NCBI GenBank assembly: GCA_902470265.1
Contig: CABRFW010000018.1
Coordinates: 1-13,883 of the forward strand
DNA length: 13,883 bases
From: an uncultured Collinsella sp.
Lineage (GTDB): Bacteria > Actinomycetota > Coriobacteriia > Coriobacteriales > Coriobacteriaceae
Direction: 5' to 3'
This document shows positions 12,739 through 13,883 of the stretch, in pieces. The notes beneath the pieces are model-generated. The model did no database searches and was not told the DNA's origin. It was given only the letters and a program-made list of their open reading frames with translations. The stretch's first letter is position 1. The number at the start of each line of letters is the position of its first letter. The translations under genes were made by a program, and so were the position numbers.

Positions 12739-12784
12739 AAAAGGCCTGCGCCCGAACGACACCGATGCCGTCTGGGCGCAGGCC
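12739..12784 (-). terminator. Intrinsic terminator of the P-type ATPase gene
   Basis: On the minus strand a perfect 11-bp stem (GGCCTGCGCCC / GGGCGCAGGCC, 12784-12774 with 12753-12743) encloses a loop that can pair further, and is followed by TTTT. It ends five bases before the -35 box of the toxin-antitoxin promoter, which insulates the two units. Confidence 0.9.
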
Positions 12785-12808
12785 AGATAACGTGCGCGAA
12801 CACGTCTG

Positions 12809-13883
12809 CTAGCGCAGGTAAGCCTTCGCGTTGCCCAGGCTGTAGGCGATCGTTGAGCCGTTGTGCAGCAGTGACGAAGTCTGCGGAGTGATCATGCCGG
12901 TAATACCCAATGCCAACAGCGCCGAGTTGGTGAGCATCACCTTGGAATATGAACTCGTCAGACGGTCGATAAGCCCCTGACTCATACGGCGCAGACGCAC
13001 GATTGCGGCCAGATCCGTATCGGTCAGGATGATATCGGCGACCTCCTTGGCGATGTCGCTTCCGCCGCCCATGGCCAGCCCCACGTCGGCCAAACCGAGC
13101 GCCGGCGAATCGTTGACGCCGTCGCCCACCATGGCAACGTGGCGCCCCTCGCTCTTAATGCGCTCCACATAAGCGTACTTGTCCTCGGGCAGCAGCTCGG
13201 CCTTAAACTCGTCGACACCTGCCTCGCGAGCAATGCGCTCGGCCGTGCGTTCCGAGTCGCCCGTGAGCATGACCACGTGCTTAACGCCCAACGCGTGCAG
13301 GTCGGCGATGGCCTCGCGGACCCCGGACTTGAGCGGGTCCTCGATACCGAGCACGCCGACGACCTTGCCGTCGACCGCCAGGTACAGAGGCGACAGGCCC
13401 TGCATCTGGGACTCGATTTGCTCCGTAATGTCGGACTCGAGCTGCGCGCTCTCATCCTCAAACACAAAGTGTGCCGAGCCGATAATCGCGCGACGTCCTT
13501 CGATGGACGAAGCGATGCCGTGTGCCACGATGTACTCGACGGCAGCATGGCGCTCGCGGTGCTCGAGCCCGCGCTCGCGGGCGGCGTTGACCACGGCACG
13601 CGCCACCGGATGCGGGAAATGCTCCTCCAAGCAAGCGGAAAGGCGCAGGACCTCATCCTCGCTCCAGTCGTCGGTCGTGAGCACGCAAGCTAGGCGCGGC
13701 TGGGCCTCGGTCAGCGTACCGGTCTTATCAAACACAATGGTGTCGGCCTTGGCAAACGACTCAAAGTACTTCGCACCCTTGACCATGACGCCCATCTTGG
13801 CGGCATCGCTCATGGCAGTCATGACGGCAACGGAACCCGTGAGCTTGAGTGCGCACGAGTAGTCGACCATCAGTGCCGCTGAG
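12809..13883 (-). CDS. Heavy-metal P1B-type ATPase, C-terminal part (cut by the window edge)
   Basis: Partial gene; the frame is open to the window end and the N-terminal domains are missing. Residue numbers count from the Met at 13870. The phosphorylation motif is DKTGTLT (48-54, Asp48). The His-Pro pair of metal-type P-ATPases is at 87-88, TGDSERT at 203-209, GDGVNDSPAL at 249-258, and two last membrane helices end in LHNGSTIAYSLGNAKAYLR (335-353). The membrane motif just before the P domain reads YSCALKLTG (4-12), with no Pro and therefore not the usual CPC or SPC. This is seen in some P1B groups whose metal is not copper or zinc. The transported metal cannot be set from this fragment; Mn, Fe or Zn are possible. 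A strong terminator follows the stop. It would sit in the cytoplasmic membrane and probably exports metal. Confidence 0.93.
   Translation of the reverse strand, partial: SAALMVDYSCALKLTGSVAVMTAMSDAAKMGVMVKGAKYFESFAKADTIVFDKTGTLTEAQPRLACVLTTDDWSEDEVLRLSACLEEHFPHPVARAVVNAARERGLEHRERHAAVEYIVAHGIASSIEGRRAIIGSAHFVFEDESAQLESDITEQIESQMQGLSPLYLAVDGKVVGVLGIEDPLKSGVREAIADLHALGVKHVVMLTGDSERTAERIAREAGVDEFKAELLPEDKYAYVERIKSEGRHVAMVGDGVNDSPALGLADVGLAMGGGSDIAKEVADIILTDTDLAAIVRLRRMSQGLIDRLTSSYSKVMLTNSALLALGITGMITPQTSSLLHNGSTIAYSLGNAKAYLR

Overview
The window reads like a chromosomal stretch of a high-GC Gram-positive bacterium. The gene order rplM-rpsI-glmM, strong GGAGG-type ribosome binding sites, short intrinsic terminators and a large STAND/BTAD regulator fit the Coriobacteriia, and a Collinsella-like gut actinobacterium is my best guess. 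That assignment is inference from style and content; no 16S gene or other decisive marker is present.

Layout. Left end (1-1590, + strand): a class I SAM-dependent methyltransferase with a GTG start, then a YhbY-type RNA-binding protein closed by an intrinsic terminator. Positions 1588-4587 (- strand): a 999-residue regulator with a MalT-like STAND NTPase front and a winged-helix plus BTAD output domain at its C-terminus. A 390-base gene-free, AT-richer stretch with one inverted repeat follows.

Positions 4976-8980 (- strand, read right to left) hold a housekeeping series: promoter, rplM, rpsI, a strong terminator, glmM, a glucose-type PTS EIIA, nagB, terminator. The ribosomal pair is followed by an amino-sugar set. 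GlmM makes GlcN-1-P for peptidoglycan, NagB returns GlcN-6-P to glycolysis, and the EIIA probably serves sugar (possibly GlcNAc) uptake. They surround the GlcN-6-P node from the biosynthetic and catabolic sides.

Positions 9103-9981 (- strand): a patatin-like lipase. Upstream of it lies a 325-base array of 5.5 hairpin-forming repeats with a 61-62 base period, then a region with two direct 41-base repeats that carry inverted copies of the tmRNA T-arm. Positions 10662-11069 (- strand): a complete ssrA tmRNA gene with terminator.

Right end: an unrecognised 144-residue helical protein with an apparent internal duplication (+). Then, on the - strand, come a PIN toxin and RelB/DinJ-like antitoxin with a clear promoter-operator, and the C-terminal part of a heavy-metal P-type ATPase that runs off the window.

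The least ordinary features are the hairpin repeat array, the inverted tmRNA T-arm copies, the three-half-site operator of the toxin-antitoxin pair, the swapped output domain of the big regulator, and the SCA (not CPC) membrane motif of the ATPase. Nothing here amounts to a clear new multi-gene system.
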